30,864 bases of DNA from JAMIFN01 sp964608575 (GCA_964608575.1 CAZSPW010000009.1:1-30864); one strand, 5' to 3'. Positions 15,387 to 24,806 are shown, counted from the first letter of the stretch. Numbers and translations are program-made. The notes: generated by a model from the letters alone, not told the origin.

Positions 15387-16220
15387 ATGAGCACCAAATT
15401 TGCATTCATCACAGGCGGCGCAGGCGGCCTGGGCGGAACTACTAGCCAACTGCTCTTAGATCAAGGCTGGCATGTGCTGATTGCCGACTATGACGCGGCA
15501 GCCCTAGCGAAATGGCAAGGCCGCGAGCGCGTCCATACCGTGCAAGTAGATGTGACCGATAAGGCCAGTGTGGCGCAGGCAGCGGCGCAGGTGCAGGCCA
15601 TCACAGGACAGTTGGATGCCATCATCAATTTTGCTGGTGTGATGGCCGTCGGGTCTTTGCTGGAGATGCCGCCCGAAACCATCGCCCGCATCTTGCAGGT
15701 CAATGTCATGGGCACGGTGCATATCAATCAGGCCTTCTTCCCCTTGCTCAAACGCACGGGTGATAAAAAAACCTCGGGGCGCATCGTCAACATCAGCTCA
15801 GAAACGGGCTGGGAAACCACTGCCCCCTTCAACGGCCCCTACAGCATGAGCAAATACGCCGTTGAATCCTATACAGATGCGCTGCGACGCGAATTGCAAT
15901 TGCTGCATATTCCCGTCATCAAAATCCAGCCTGGCCCTTTTAAAACCGAAATGACAGGCAGCATTGCGCGTGTGTTTAGTAAAGCCATAGCCGAATCGCC
16001 TACTTTTGGCTCTTATATAGAGCGCCTGGCCAAGCTCGGGGCGGATGCCGATCGCAAAGCACACCCGCCGCAAATTTTGGCGCGCGTTGTTGTGCGCGCA
16101 ATCAACAGCCCTCATCCACGCGCCAATTACTCGGTTAAAGCCGATGCACAACGCGTACTGTTAAGCTATTTACCAACGCGCTTGGTCGATTGGATTTTGT
16201 TCAAAGTTTGTCAAGGCTAG
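15387..16220 (+). CDS. Short-chain dehydrogenase/reductase
   Basis: 277 residues of a classical SDR. The cofactor motif TGGAGGLG is at about 10-17, Asp34 after the second strand (LIADYD) suggests NAD(H) preference, and IINFAGVM corresponds to NNAG. The catalytic Ser is in IVNISSETGW and the YxxxK pair in YSMSKYAVES; IQPGPFKTEM follows. The C-terminal extension with a hydrophobic tail (LLSYLPTRLVDWILFKV) may contact membranes or a lipid-like substrate. Substrate unknown. AAGGA lies eight bases before the ATG; a near copy of the same stretch (CAGAAGGCATA and CAGAAGGAATA) is just upstream. No operon partners; the next gene starts 112 bases on. Confidence 0.88.
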   Translation: MSTKFAFITGGAGGLGGTTSQLLLDQGWHVLIADYDAAALAKWQGRERVHTVQVDVTDKASVAQAAAQVQAITGQLDAIINFAGVMAVGSLLEMPPETIARILQVNVMGTVHINQAFFPLLKRTGDKKTSGRIVNISSETGWETTAPFNGPYSMSKYAVESYTDALRRELQLLHIPVIKIQPGPFKTEMTGSIARVFSKAIAESPTFGSYIERLAKLGADADRKAHPPQILARVVVRAINSPHPRANYSVKADAQRVLLSYLPTRLVDWILFKVCQG

Positions 16221-16332
16221 TGCGCTGCATTCAATCATGAAACCAACAAGCAGCTTATTCCTACATCACATGGCTGCGCAGGCGTTTTATGATCTCGGCC
16301 GCCACTAAACTCCAAAAACACATATTCTGCGC

Positions 16333-18456
16333 ATGGCTCTACACCGACTCGCCACCATCAGCCAGCAAGAGCTGCAAAACACCAGCGCAATTGGCCGCCT
16401 ACAGCTCTTGGTTTCAGCCCTGCGCCCTAAGCGCGGCGCGAGCGAGGCACAAATCGCCGCACAATTTGACAGCCTGATCAAGCTGCTAGAGCGCGAACCT
16501 TTTATTAGCGCACGCATGCACGAGGCGCTGGCCGATGTTTTGCAAAGCACGCGCCAAACCTCGCTCTATGCTGAATCAGGCAGTCTGCCAGAGCGCGGCT
16601 TTGTAGCTGAGTTGATGCGCCGCATCACGCATTCCATCTTGCCCGACTTAAGCAATCACGAAGACCTGCAAGGGGTAGTGAGTGAACTGATTACACGGCG
16701 CGACGCCGATTGGATTGCGGCGATTGATGATGCATCTTGGCTGCAATTGGCACAGCTACTAACTGCACCAGCAGATACCGGCCCAGCACCGCAGCTGCAA
16801 CATATTCCCCATGTATTGGAAGAATTGCTCGACAGCGTGCAACTGCTATCACTGCGCATTGCTGCGCGTGGCTTGGATTCAGAAATGGCACTTTTGGATC
16901 CCACGCTGTTAGAAAATGAATCGGCCTTCAGCGCCCAGCAAATTGAGTGCCTGCGCTGGCTTAGCAACTATCGCCAACATTACTTAGGCTCAGCCGCAAA
17001 CGATACGGCGCAAAATCAGCGCTCTGATTTAGACGGCGACTACAAACACCTGTGCGTACTGTGGCAACAGTGTTTAGATTTGGTGGAAAAACTCCATCGC
17101 AGAGCCAGCCGCCTAGGCACCAGTATGCATTTATCGCAAACCTTGGCGACCCTGCGGCAAATGCTAGAGCGGATAAACCAGTTAACGACTTTGGCCATGC
17201 ACGAATTGGAGTGTCAAAGCCAGCTCCAGCCTTTTTGTGCGCGCCTCGAGCACATTCATTTGATGAAATCTTTGCTCGCTGGCGAGGCCGGGCGCAATAG
17301 CGTGCGCGCCCTCATGCGCGATACAGGCAGCACGCTGGCGCTGCGCGTGACAGACAACGCCGCACGCTCAGGGGAGCACTACATCACTGAATCGCGCGCA
17401 GATTACTACGCCCTCTTCCTCAGCGCTTTCGGCTCAGGTCTGATCATTGCCATCATGACCTTGCTAAAAATTTTCATCATCGATGCGCATCTCCCCGCCC
17501 TCACGGAGGCCTTATTGGTTTGCCTCAACTACGGTTTAGGTTTTGTTGTCATTCACATGATGGGCGGCACCGTGGCCACCAAGCAACCAGCGATGACAGC
17601 CGCCGCTATTGCTAGCACTTTGGGGCAAAGTAACGATAAAAACATGGCCAGCACTGCGCAATTGATCGCCCGCACCAGCCGCAGCCAGCTCGCCTCTGTG
17701 TTGGGCAATGTAGGCTTAGCGATTCCCTCAGGCGCAGCTATTAGCGTTTTGCTGCTCTATTTCACAGGCAAACTGCCCGTAGATGCCGATGCCAGCATTG
17801 CTATGCTGACTGCCTCACACCCTTGGTTATCAGGTTCGCTCATCTTTGCCGCCACGGCTGGGTTTTGTCTGTTTTTGTCAGGCGTAGTCTCAGGCTATTA
17901 CGATAATTTGAACGCCTATAACCGCATTCCAGATCGCATTCGGCAATGGGGCAGACGCCACCCTATGATCCCCGCTAGTGCGGTAGAGCGTTTGGCCTGC
18001 TATATCGATGCCCACCTAGGCGCGTTAATGGGCAATTTTTTATTTGGCTTCATGCTCGGCGGCGTTTCCTCCTTAGGACACATGACAGGGCTACCGCTAG
18101 ATATTCGTCATGTGGCCTTCTCCTCCGCACAACTGGGTTACGCGCTTGCAGGCAGCGGCTTTAGCCCACCTTGGATATTGTTTTGCATGAGTGCATTAGG
18201 CGTAGCCCTGATTGGCTTGACTAATTTACTCGTCAGCTTTGCCTTGGCCTTATGGCTAGCTTTCCGGGCGCGCCAATTGCAGCCACGGCTCTACCTCAAG
18301 CTCTTACAAACGGTTTGGACTCTCTTCAAAGCAGAACCGCGCCGCTTTTTCTTCCCACCCAAAGCCGATCGTTACCCTGATACCGTGCCTGCCAACAGCC
18401 AGGATGGACAAACTGGGGATCGTCCAGAACGGGTTTGCAGCAAACCCCTAGGCTAA
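16333..18456 (+). CDS. gcr: Gcr-type 'site-specific recombinase' membrane protein
   Basis: 707 residues matching the SpecificRecomb/COG4389 family named after gonococcal Gcr. The first half (1-350) is soluble and helical, with no recognisable recombinase catalytic motif. The second half has about six or more hydrophobic segments, starting at YYALFLSAFGSGLIIAIMTL (about 357), with a conserved MMGGTVATKQPAMTAA loop, SGVVSGYYDNLNAYNRIPDR, and a FGFMLGGVSSLGHMTGLPLDIRH region. The membrane topology does not fit a DNA recombinase and the true function should be treated as unknown. No Shine-Dalgarno is evident before the ATG. An intrinsic terminator follows; secA is next on the same strand. Confidence 0.82.
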   Translation: MALHRLATISQQELQNTSAIGRLQLLVSALRPKRGASEAQIAAQFDSLIKLLEREPFISARMHEALADVLQSTRQTSLYAESGSLPERGFVAELMRRITHSILPDLSNHEDLQGVVSELITRRDADWIAAIDDASWLQLAQLLTAPADTGPAPQLQHIPHVLEELLDSVQLLSLRIAARGLDSEMALLDPTLLENESAFSAQQIECLRWLSNYRQHYLGSAANDTAQNQRSDLDGDYKHLCVLWQQCLDLVEKLHRRASRLGTSMHLSQTLATLRQMLERINQLTTLAMHELECQSQLQPFCARLEHIHLMKSLLAGEAGRNSVRALMRDTGSTLALRVTDNAARSGEHYITESRADYYALFLSAFGSGLIIAIMTLLKIFIIDAHLPALTEALLVCLNYGLGFVVIHMMGGTVATKQPAMTAAAIASTLGQSNDKNMASTAQLIARTSRSQLASVLGNVGLAIPSGAAISVLLLYFTGKLPVDADASIAMLTASHPWLSGSLIFAATAGFCLFLSGVVSGYYDNLNAYNRIPDRIRQWGRRHPMIPASAVERLACYIDAHLGALMGNFLFGFMLGGVSSLGHMTGLPLDIRHVAFSSAQLGYALAGSGFSPPWILFCMSALGVALIGLTNLLVSFALALWLAFRARQLQPRLYLKLLQTVWTLFKAEPRRFFFPPKADRYPDTVPANSQDGQTGDRPERVCSKPLG

Positions 18457-18479
18457 GCTGAGTAGAATAAGCCGTTTTG

Positions 18480-18501
18480 GCAGCTTACAGGCTGCTTTTT
18501 T
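18480..18501 (+). terminator. Intrinsic terminator after gcr
   Basis: GCAGC, loop TTACAG, GCTGC, then six T. It lies 24 bases past the gcr stop and 40 bases before the secA start. A second possible hairpin, GGGTTTG-CAG-CAAACCC (18431-18447), lies in the last codons of gcr. Confidence 0.75.
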
Positions 18502-18541
18502 GATACACAACACACCCAACACGGGTATCTGAACAGCAAAC

Positions 18542-21334
18542 ATGGCCAGCAGCAATATCCTCACCAAAATTTTCGGCAGCCGCAACGAACGCATGCTGAA
18601 AAACTATCGCAAAATAGTCGAAGGTATCAATGCCTTAGAGGACAAAATTCAAGCCCTCAGCGACGAGCAGTTGCAGCTAAAAACCAGCGAATTCAAAGGC
18701 CGTATTGATAAAGGCGAATCCTTAGATGCGCTACTGCCCGAAGCGTTTGCTGTCGTACGCGAAGCTGCTAAGCGCGTCATGGGCATGCGCCATTTTGATG
18801 TGCAAATGATAGGCGGCATCACCCTGCACCAAGGAAAAATCGCAGAAATGCGCACGGGCGAGGGCAAAACTTTGACCTCCACTCTGCCGGTTTATCTGAA
18901 CGCGATTTCAGGCAAGGGCGTGCATGTAGTAACCGTGAACAACTACCTGGCCGCGCGCGATGCCGAATGGATGGGGCGCATCTATCGCTTTTTAGGTCTG
19001 ACGGTGGGCGTGAATTTGCCCGACCTCAGTCAAGCGGAAAAGCAAGCGGCTTACGCCTGCGATATCACTTACGGCACCAACACCGAATTCGGCTTCGATT
19101 ACCTGCGTGACAATATGGTCTATGAGGCAGGCCACCGCGTACAACGCGGCCTGAACTACGCCATCATCGATGAGGTTGACTCGATTTTGATTGATGAGGC
19201 TAGAACCCCCTTGATCATCAGCGGCACCACCGAAGACGATGTCACCGTTTACCCGCGCATCCAGGCCTTGGTTAAATTCTTGGAGCAACAAGAAGGCGAA
19301 GCCAGCCCCATCACGGGCGAGGGCGTGATCAAGCCTGGCGATTACACCGTGGACGAAAAGGCCCGCACGGTACACATCACCGATCGTGGCCATGAAAAAA
19401 TCGAAAAGTTGCTAGGCGATGCAGGCTTGCTGGATACGGGTAAATCGCTCTACAGCGGCAGCAACATCATGCTGGTGCACCATATCACGGCCGCCCTCAA
19501 AGCCAAACATTTGTACCTGCGCGATCAACAGTATGTAGTCGATCCTGAAGGCAAAATCGTCATCGTCGATGAATTCACCGGCCGCCTGATGCCCGGGCGC
19601 CGTTGGTCCGAAGGCTTGATGCAGGCCATTGAAGCCAAAGAAGGTGTGGATATTCAGCCCGAAAACATGACCATGGGCACCATCACTTTCCAAAACTACT
19701 TCCGCTTGTTCGGCAAACTGGCAGGGATGACAGGCACAGCGGACACCGAAGCCTATGAGTTCCAAGAGATATACAAACTAGAAACCATCGTCATCCCACC
19801 CAATAAGCCTACGCTGCGCGACGATCAGCAAGACCGTATCTATAGAACATCGATAGAGCGCTACAAGGCCGCTATTGCCGACATCAAAGCCTGCCATGAA
19901 AAAGGCCAACCCGTTTTGGTCGGCACTAGCTCAATTGAAAACTCTGAACTGATTGCTGGCTTGCTACAAAAAGAAGGCCTGCCACACGAAGTCCTGAACG
20001 CCAAACAACACGACCGTGAGGCTGACATCATCGCGCAGGCTGGGCGCAAAGGTGCCATCACCATCGCCACCAATATGGCCGGGCGCGGCACCGACATCGT
20101 GCTGGGCGGCAATATCGAAAAACAAATCGAAGCGATAGAGCACGATGAGAGTTTGACGGCCAGCATCAAACAGGCACGCATAGGCACACTCAAAGAAGAG
20201 TGGCAAGCGGCGAACCAAGAAGTCAAAGACTTAGGCGGCTTGCGCGTGATCGCGACCGAGCGCCATGAGTCGCGCCGCATTGACAACCAACTGCGCGGCC
20301 GCTCAGGCCGCCAGGGCGACCCCGGCTCTTCGCGCTTTTACCTCAGCCTAGAAGACCCACTGATGCGCATTTTTGCGGGTGATTTGGTCAAACGCTTTAT
20401 GGACAGGCTGAATATGCCTGAAGGCGAAGCGATAGAAGCGCCCATGGTCACGCGCAGCATTGAAAGCGCGCAACGCAAGGTCGAAGGCCACCACTTTGAT
20501 GCCCGCAAGCAGTTGCTGGAATACGACGATGTCGCCAACGAACAGCGCAAAGCGATTTATGAACAACGCAATGCGATTTTGGACCTGGCTAATTTAGATG
20601 ATCAAGTCGCCAGTTTGCGCGAAGGTGCTTTAGCCGATGTAGTACGCCAATTTGTCCCCAAAAACAGCGTGGAAGAACAGTGGGATATCGCAGGTTTGGA
20701 GCAAGCCCTGCGAAACGAATGGGGGCTCGAGATCGCGATTCAAGCTGCACTGGATAAATCCGCCAGTATGGATGATGAGGGTTTAGAAGAGTTGGTTCAA
20801 AAAACCGCGGCTCGCATTTACAACAAAAAAGTAGAGCCTGTAGCTGGCCCGCAATTCATTTACTTCCAGCGCATGGTCTTGCTGCAAGCCCTAGACACGC
20901 ACTGGCGCGAACACTTAACGGCATTGGACCATCTGCGCCAAGGCATACACCTGCGCAGTTACGCACAAAAGCAACCCAAACAAGAGTACAAGCGCGAAGC
21001 CTACGAAATGTTTGGCCGTATGCTCGGACGCATCCGCGCCGAAGTCACGCAAACTTTGATGAGTTTTGAGATTCGCAGCAATACGGAAATAGAAGATGCC
21101 GCACACGCTATTGAAGACCGGGGCGAGCATCTGAGCAATGTCACCCTGACCGCGCCCGAAGAAGGTGGTAACAGTGCCGAGCAGCAAACACGAGGCGGCT
21201 TATTCGGCAGCGCAGCGGCCACTGCTGGCGGCGCGGGGGCTGCTGGGCAAAGCTTTGCCGCCGTCGGGCGCAACGATCCTTGCCCATGCGGCAGCGGCCA
21301 GAAATTCAAAAACTGCCACGGCAAGCTCAATTAA
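18542..21334 (+). CDS. secA: Preprotein translocase ATPase SecA
   Basis: 930 residues, full length. Visible parts in order: start KIFGSRNERMLKNYRKIVE; Walker A MRTGEGKTL (about 103-111); the Walker B/DEAD-like IIDEVDSILIDEARTPLIISG; the preprotein crosslinking region; motif TNMAGRGTDIVLGGN; RIDNQLRGRSGRQGDPGSS; the helical scaffold and wing; a Gly/Ala-rich linker; and the zinc-binding tail CPCGSGQKFKNCHG that binds SecB and ribosomes. It drives post-translational export through SecYEG. No good Shine-Dalgarno precedes the ATG. An upstream intrinsic terminator implies a promoter within about 40 bases or read-through from gcr. No SecM-like leader is seen. Confidence 0.98.
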   Translation: MASSNILTKIFGSRNERMLKNYRKIVEGINALEDKIQALSDEQLQLKTSEFKGRIDKGESLDALLPEAFAVVREAAKRVMGMRHFDVQMIGGITLHQGKIAEMRTGEGKTLTSTLPVYLNAISGKGVHVVTVNNYLAARDAEWMGRIYRFLGLTVGVNLPDLSQAEKQAAYACDITYGTNTEFGFDYLRDNMVYEAGHRVQRGLNYAIIDEVDSILIDEARTPLIISGTTEDDVTVYPRIQALVKFLEQQEGEASPITGEGVIKPGDYTVDEKARTVHITDRGHEKIEKLLGDAGLLDTGKSLYSGSNIMLVHHITAALKAKHLYLRDQQYVVDPEGKIVIVDEFTGRLMPGRRWSEGLMQAIEAKEGVDIQPENMTMGTITFQNYFRLFGKLAGMTGTADTEAYEFQEIYKLETIVIPPNKPTLRDDQQDRIYRTSIERYKAAIADIKACHEKGQPVLVGTSSIENSELIAGLLQKEGLPHEVLNAKQHDREADIIAQAGRKGAITIATNMAGRGTDIVLGGNIEKQIEAIEHDESLTASIKQARIGTLKEEWQAANQEVKDLGGLRVIATERHESRRIDNQLRGRSGRQGDPGSSRFYLSLEDPLMRIFAGDLVKRFMDRLNMPEGEAIEAPMVTRSIESAQRKVEGHHFDARKQLLEYDDVANEQRKAIYEQRNAILDLANLDDQVASLREGALADVVRQFVPKNSVEEQWDIAGLEQALRNEWGLEIAIQAALDKSASMDDEGLEELVQKTAARIYNKKVEPVAGPQFIYFQRMVLLQALDTHWREHLTALDHLRQGIHLRSYAQKQPKQEYKREAYEMFGRMLGRIRAEVTQTLMSFEIRSNTEIEDAAHAIEDRGEHLSNVTLTAPEEGGNSAEQQTRGGLFGSAAATAGGAGAAGQSFAAVGRNDPCPCGSGQKFKNCHGKLN

Positions 21335-21363
21335 GACCTGCGTTTTGTCTGGTCATGACATAT

Positions 21364-21390
21364 AAAAACGGGGCTTCTGGCCCCGTTTTT
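21364..21390. terminator. Bidirectional intrinsic terminator between secA and pgeF
   Basis: AAAAACGGGG, loop CTTCTGG, CCCCGTTTTT. It serves secA (plus) and pgeF (minus), which converge here. Confidence 0.92.
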
Positions 21391-21414
21391 CTATCCTGCT
21401 GCAGCGCAGCCCCA

Positions 21415-22284
21415 TCAACGCATGGGGCTTAGCCATACGCTAGCGGCCATACGGCCAGCCTGCCTGCCCTGTTGTGCCGCGCGCCTATGGCTAAACCACC
21501 GTTCTGTATGGCTATAGCTACACCACGGCGCGCTGCTGTCATTGCCATACACTGCCACGCCTAGGCGCTGCAACACACCGCGCGCAATTGCCGCCAAATC
21601 GCAAAAGCTCTTGCTTGCGTTTGTCGGACTCGGCACAAAGCAATCACTGCTCCAAGGATAGGCTGCCACAAATGCAGCGCGTACTTCAGCGCCCACTTCA
21701 AATGCGCCCTGCCCTATGCAAGGCCCTAGCCAAGCCATGACTTTGGCCTCCTGCGCAACCGCTAACAAGCGGCTATTTGGCACTTCTTTTTTAGGAGCTG
21801 CCCAGGCAGATTCGGCGGCTTTATTTGGCAAAAAGGCATATAAAGCCTGATGCAACACACCGCCGACTAAGCCGCGCCAGCCAGCATGCGCCGCAGCCAC
21901 CTGCGTGCCAGCAGCATTACAAAACAAAACGGGCAAACAATCGGCCACCATGATGGTGCAGGCCAAGCCCGGCTCTTGCGTGCTGCAAGCATCGGCCACG
22001 CTAGCCTGCGGCGTATCAGGTGTTAAATCGAGGCAGTCTATGCCATGCACCTGCTGCAAAAAAACCGTTTGCGCTTGCAATTGCTGTTGCCAAAGGGCGC
22101 GGTTAGCCGCCACAGCAGCGGCATCATCGCCAACATGGTCGCCCAAATTGAAGCTGGCATATTGCCCCTTAGTACTGTTGACCGATACCCCGCCCAAACG
22201 CGTGCTGCACAGGGCACGCACATGCGCTGGCGCTGGCCAGTTTGGGGTGATGAAGCTCGTGTTTTCGCCGCTTGTGGTATTCAT
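21415..22284 (-). CDS. pgeF: Peptidoglycan editing factor PgeF / laccase-domain protein (YfiH), with repeat-derived insert
   Basis: 289 residues of the multicopper-oxidase-like YfiH family. The active-site ligands are His80 (QQVHG), Cys116 (VADCLPVLF) and His132 (AAHAGWRGL); CSYSHTERWFSHRR is near the C-terminus. Family members remove misincorporated L-Ser in muropeptide precursors (E. coli) or act on purine nucleosides. About residues 151-168 (PNKAAESAWAAPKK and flanks) are encoded by an in-frame copy of the window's dispersed repeat, between GVLHQAL and the WLGPCIGQ block where homologs have a short linker. The start at 22284 has no strong Shine-Dalgarno. It is divergent from parC and convergent with secA. 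Confidence 0.9.
   Translation of the reverse strand: MNTTSGENTSFITPNWPAPAHVRALCSTRLGGVSVNSTKGQYASFNLGDHVGDDAAAVAANRALWQQQLQAQTVFLQQVHGIDCLDLTPDTPQASVADACSTQEPGLACTIMVADCLPVLFCNAAGTQVAAAHAGWRGLVGGVLHQALYAFLPNKAAESAWAAPKKEVPNSRLLAVAQEAKVMAWLGPCIGQGAFEVGAEVRAAFVAAYPWSSDCFVPSPTNASKSFCDLAAIARGVLQRLGVAVYGNDSSAPWCSYSHTERWFSHRRAAQQGRQAGRMAASVWLSPMR
21796..21835 (+). repeat. Dispersed AGCTGC repeat, copy 6 (inside pgeF)
   Basis: AGCTGCCCAGGCAG, ATTCGGCGGCTTTATT, TGGCAAAAA. Antisense to pgeF and translated in frame. The codon that would be TGA with the common CTCAGG form is TGG (Trp) here. Confidence 0.85.
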
Positions 22285-22379
22285 ACCCGCATCCTAGCTG
22301 ATCGCAGCGAGCCATCACCCGTGCGCATCTACAATGCAGGCGCACTACTGGATAAATACCCTGTACTCCAAATCTTGAT

Positions 22380-24806
22380 ATGAGCGACACTTTAGACCTT
22401 CTTCGCCCCGCGCCTGACGATACCCTGCCCTCTTTAGCCGCCTACGCGCAACGCGCTTATTTGGAATATGCGCTCTCGGTCGTCAAAGGCCGCGCCCTGC
22501 CTGATGTCAGCGACGGGCAAAAGCCCGTGCAACGCCGCATTCTCTACAGCATGCTGCGTATGGGGCTGGGCTTTGGCGGCAGCAATGGGCAAGCGGGTGC
22601 CAAACCGGTGAAATCTGCCCGCGTAGTGGGTGATGTGCTGGGGCGCTTTCACCCCCATGGCGATATCGCCGCGTATGAGGCGCTGGTGCGTATGGCGCAA
22701 GACTTCAGCCTGCGTTACCCACTGATTGATGGCCAGGGCAATTTTGGCAGCCGCGATGGCGATGGCGCTGCCGCCATGCGTTACACCGAGGCGCGCTTAG
22801 CCAAAATCACTAGCCTGCTGACCGATGAGATCGACATGGGCACAGTCGATTTTGTCGCCAATTACGATGGCTCCACCGAAGAGCCTGCGCAGCTGCCCGC
22901 ACGCCTGCCCTTTACCCTGCTCAATGGCGCCAGCGGTATTGCTGTAGGCTTGGCAACCGAAATCCCCGCGCACAATTTGCGCGAAGTGGCCGATGCCTGC
23001 GTAGCCCTGATTAAAAACCCCAAGTTAAGCGATGACGAGTTGTTCAGCCTCATCCCTGGGCCCGATTACGCTGGCGGCGGCCACATCATCAATAGCAGCG
23101 CCGAGATACAAGAAGCCTACCGCAGCGGACGCGGCTCGCTCAAAGTGCGGGCACGCTGGAAGATAGAGGAGCTAGCGCGCGGCCAATGGCAGCTGGTGGT
23201 GACTGAGCTGCCGCCTGGCACTTCGGCGCAAAAGGTGCAACAAGAAATCGAAGAGCTGACCAATCCCAAAGTCAAAGCGGGCAAGAAAACCCTGACGCCT
23301 GAACAAACGCAAATGAAGGCGCAAATGCTGGGCCTGCTCGATGCTGTGCGCGATGAGTCCAGCAAAGACGCCGCTGTGCGTCTGGTGTTTGAGCCTAAAA
23401 GCAGCCGCATTTCACAGGCTGAACTCAGCGTCGCGCTTTTGGCACACACCAGTTTAGAAACCTCGGCTCCCATCAATATGACCATGGTGGGGCTGGATGG
23501 CAAACCCATACAAAAAAGCCTGCGGCAAGTGCTGAGCGAATGGCTGGAGTTTCGCCAAAACACCATCACGCGCCGCAGCCAGCACCGCCTAGGCAAAGTG
23601 CAAGACCGCATCCATATTTTGGAAGGGCGGCAGCTGGTGCTGCTCAATATTGATGAGGTCATCCGCATCATCCGCGAGAGCGAGGAAGCAAAAACCGCGC
23701 TGATGGCACGCTTTGCGTTGAGCGACAGGCAGGCCGAGGACATTCTGGAAATTCGCCTGCGCCAACTGGCACGCTTGGAAGCTATCAAAATTGAGCAAGA
23801 GCTGAGCGAGCTGCGTAGCGAACAAACCAAACTGGAAGAGATTTTGGCCAGCCCAGCGGCGCTACGGCGCTTGATGATCAAAGAAATCGAACAAGACGCG
23901 AAAACCTTTGGCGACGAGCGCCGTACCCTCATTCAAGCTGAGAAAAAAGCTGTCGCCGAAATCAAAATCGCCGATGAGCCTGTCACCGTAGTCGTCAGCG
24001 CCTTGGGCTGGGTACGCGCACGCACGGGGCACGGACACGATCCAGCCAGCTTTAGCTTCAAAGCGGGCGATGGGCTGTATGGCACTTTCGAATGCCGCAC
24101 CGTCGATACCTTGCTGGCCTTTGGTGACAATGGACGCGTCTACAGCGTGGGCGTAGATGCGCTCCCAGGCGCACGCGGCGACGGTCAGCCCATTACCAGC
24201 TTGATAGAACTAGAAGCAGGCAGCAAAGTGCAGCATTATTTTGCCGGCCCAGCCAGCGCCCAACTGCTGCTGTCTGCCAGCCACGGTTATGGCTTTATTG
24301 CCAGTGTGGAAAACATGATCAGCCGCCAAAAAGCAGGCAAAGCCTTTATCAGCTTGGAACAAGGACAAAGCATTTGCAGGCCTTCTCCGCTGCTGATTTA
24401 CCTGGCAAAAACGCCAGATAATGCCGAAAAAACTGCCCGAGCAGCTACTAATACCATAGCAATCAGCAACCCTAGTCATGCCGAAAACTTTGAAGCCATA
24501 GCCGCCAGCCATATTGCCTGTGCGTCTGTAGATGGGCGTTTTTTAACTTTTGCCATTAGCGAAGTCAAAACCCTAGAAAAAGGCGGCAAAGGCTTGCAGC
24601 TCATCGCGCTGGAGAAAAAAGACCGCTTGGCTGGTGCGGCGGCTTACACCCGCAGCGTCATCGTCAGCGGCACTGGGCGTGGTGGCAAAGCCAAAGTCGA
24701 ACCCTTAGAGATTCGCAGCTTGAACAATGCCCTGGCCAGCCGCGCGAAAAAGGGCAAAGAAACCGCTTGGGGCTTCAAGCCCGAGGATGTGGTTCGGGTC
24801 GAATAA
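22380..24806 (+). CDS. parC: DNA topoisomerase IV subunit A, with repeat-derived insert
   Basis: 808 residues. The breakage-reunion domain has the usual QKPVQRRILYSM, GDVLGRFHPHGD, DGQGNFGSRDGDGAAAMRYTEARL with catalytic Tyr135, and LPFTLLNGASGIAVGLATEIP. The coiled coil and the C-terminal beta-propeller (from about 530) follow. With ParE it decatenates daughter chromosomes. The residue aligned with E. coli ParC Ser80 is Ile96; the Glu84 equivalent (Glu100) is kept. Residues about 677-689, in the propeller, come from a dispersed-repeat copy. parE is not adjacent. No Shine-Dalgarno precedes the ATG; TACAAT at 22331-22336 is a possible -10 box. Confidence 0.95.
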   Translation: MSDTLDLLRPAPDDTLPSLAAYAQRAYLEYALSVVKGRALPDVSDGQKPVQRRILYSMLRMGLGFGGSNGQAGAKPVKSARVVGDVLGRFHPHGDIAAYEALVRMAQDFSLRYPLIDGQGNFGSRDGDGAAAMRYTEARLAKITSLLTDEIDMGTVDFVANYDGSTEEPAQLPARLPFTLLNGASGIAVGLATEIPAHNLREVADACVALIKNPKLSDDELFSLIPGPDYAGGGHIINSSAEIQEAYRSGRGSLKVRARWKIEELARGQWQLVVTELPPGTSAQKVQQEIEELTNPKVKAGKKTLTPEQTQMKAQMLGLLDAVRDESSKDAAVRLVFEPKSSRISQAELSVALLAHTSLETSAPINMTMVGLDGKPIQKSLRQVLSEWLEFRQNTITRRSQHRLGKVQDRIHILEGRQLVLLNIDEVIRIIRESEEAKTALMARFALSDRQAEDILEIRLRQLARLEAIKIEQELSELRSEQTKLEEILASPAALRRLMIKEIEQDAKTFGDERRTLIQAEKKAVAEIKIADEPVTVVVSALGWVRARTGHGHDPASFSFKAGDGLYGTFECRTVDTLLAFGDNGRVYSVGVDALPGARGDGQPITSLIELEAGSKVQHYFAGPASAQLLLSASHGYGFIASVENMISRQKAGKAFISLEQGQSICRPSPLLIYLAKTPDNAEKTARAATNTIAISNPSHAENFEAIAASHIACASVDGRFLTFAISEVKTLEKGGKGLQLIALEKKDRLAGAAAYTRSVIVSGTGRGGKAKVEPLEIRSLNNALASRAKKGKETAWGFKPEDVVRVE
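24408..24446 (-). repeat. Dispersed AGCTGC repeat, copy 7 (inside parC)
   Basis: On the minus strand AGCTGCTCGGGCAG, TTTTTTCGGCATTATC, then TGGCGTTTTTG. The most diverged of the clear copies. Read from the parC strand it gives NAEKTARAAT in the same reading frame as the pgeF copy, with CGA at the position of the potential TGA. Confidence 0.72.

Noticed and set aside
23117..23932. 271-residue minus-strand open frame inside parC
   Set aside because: Low-complexity Ser/Arg/Cys-rich translation, fully antisense to the well-supported parC gene; a frame shadow.
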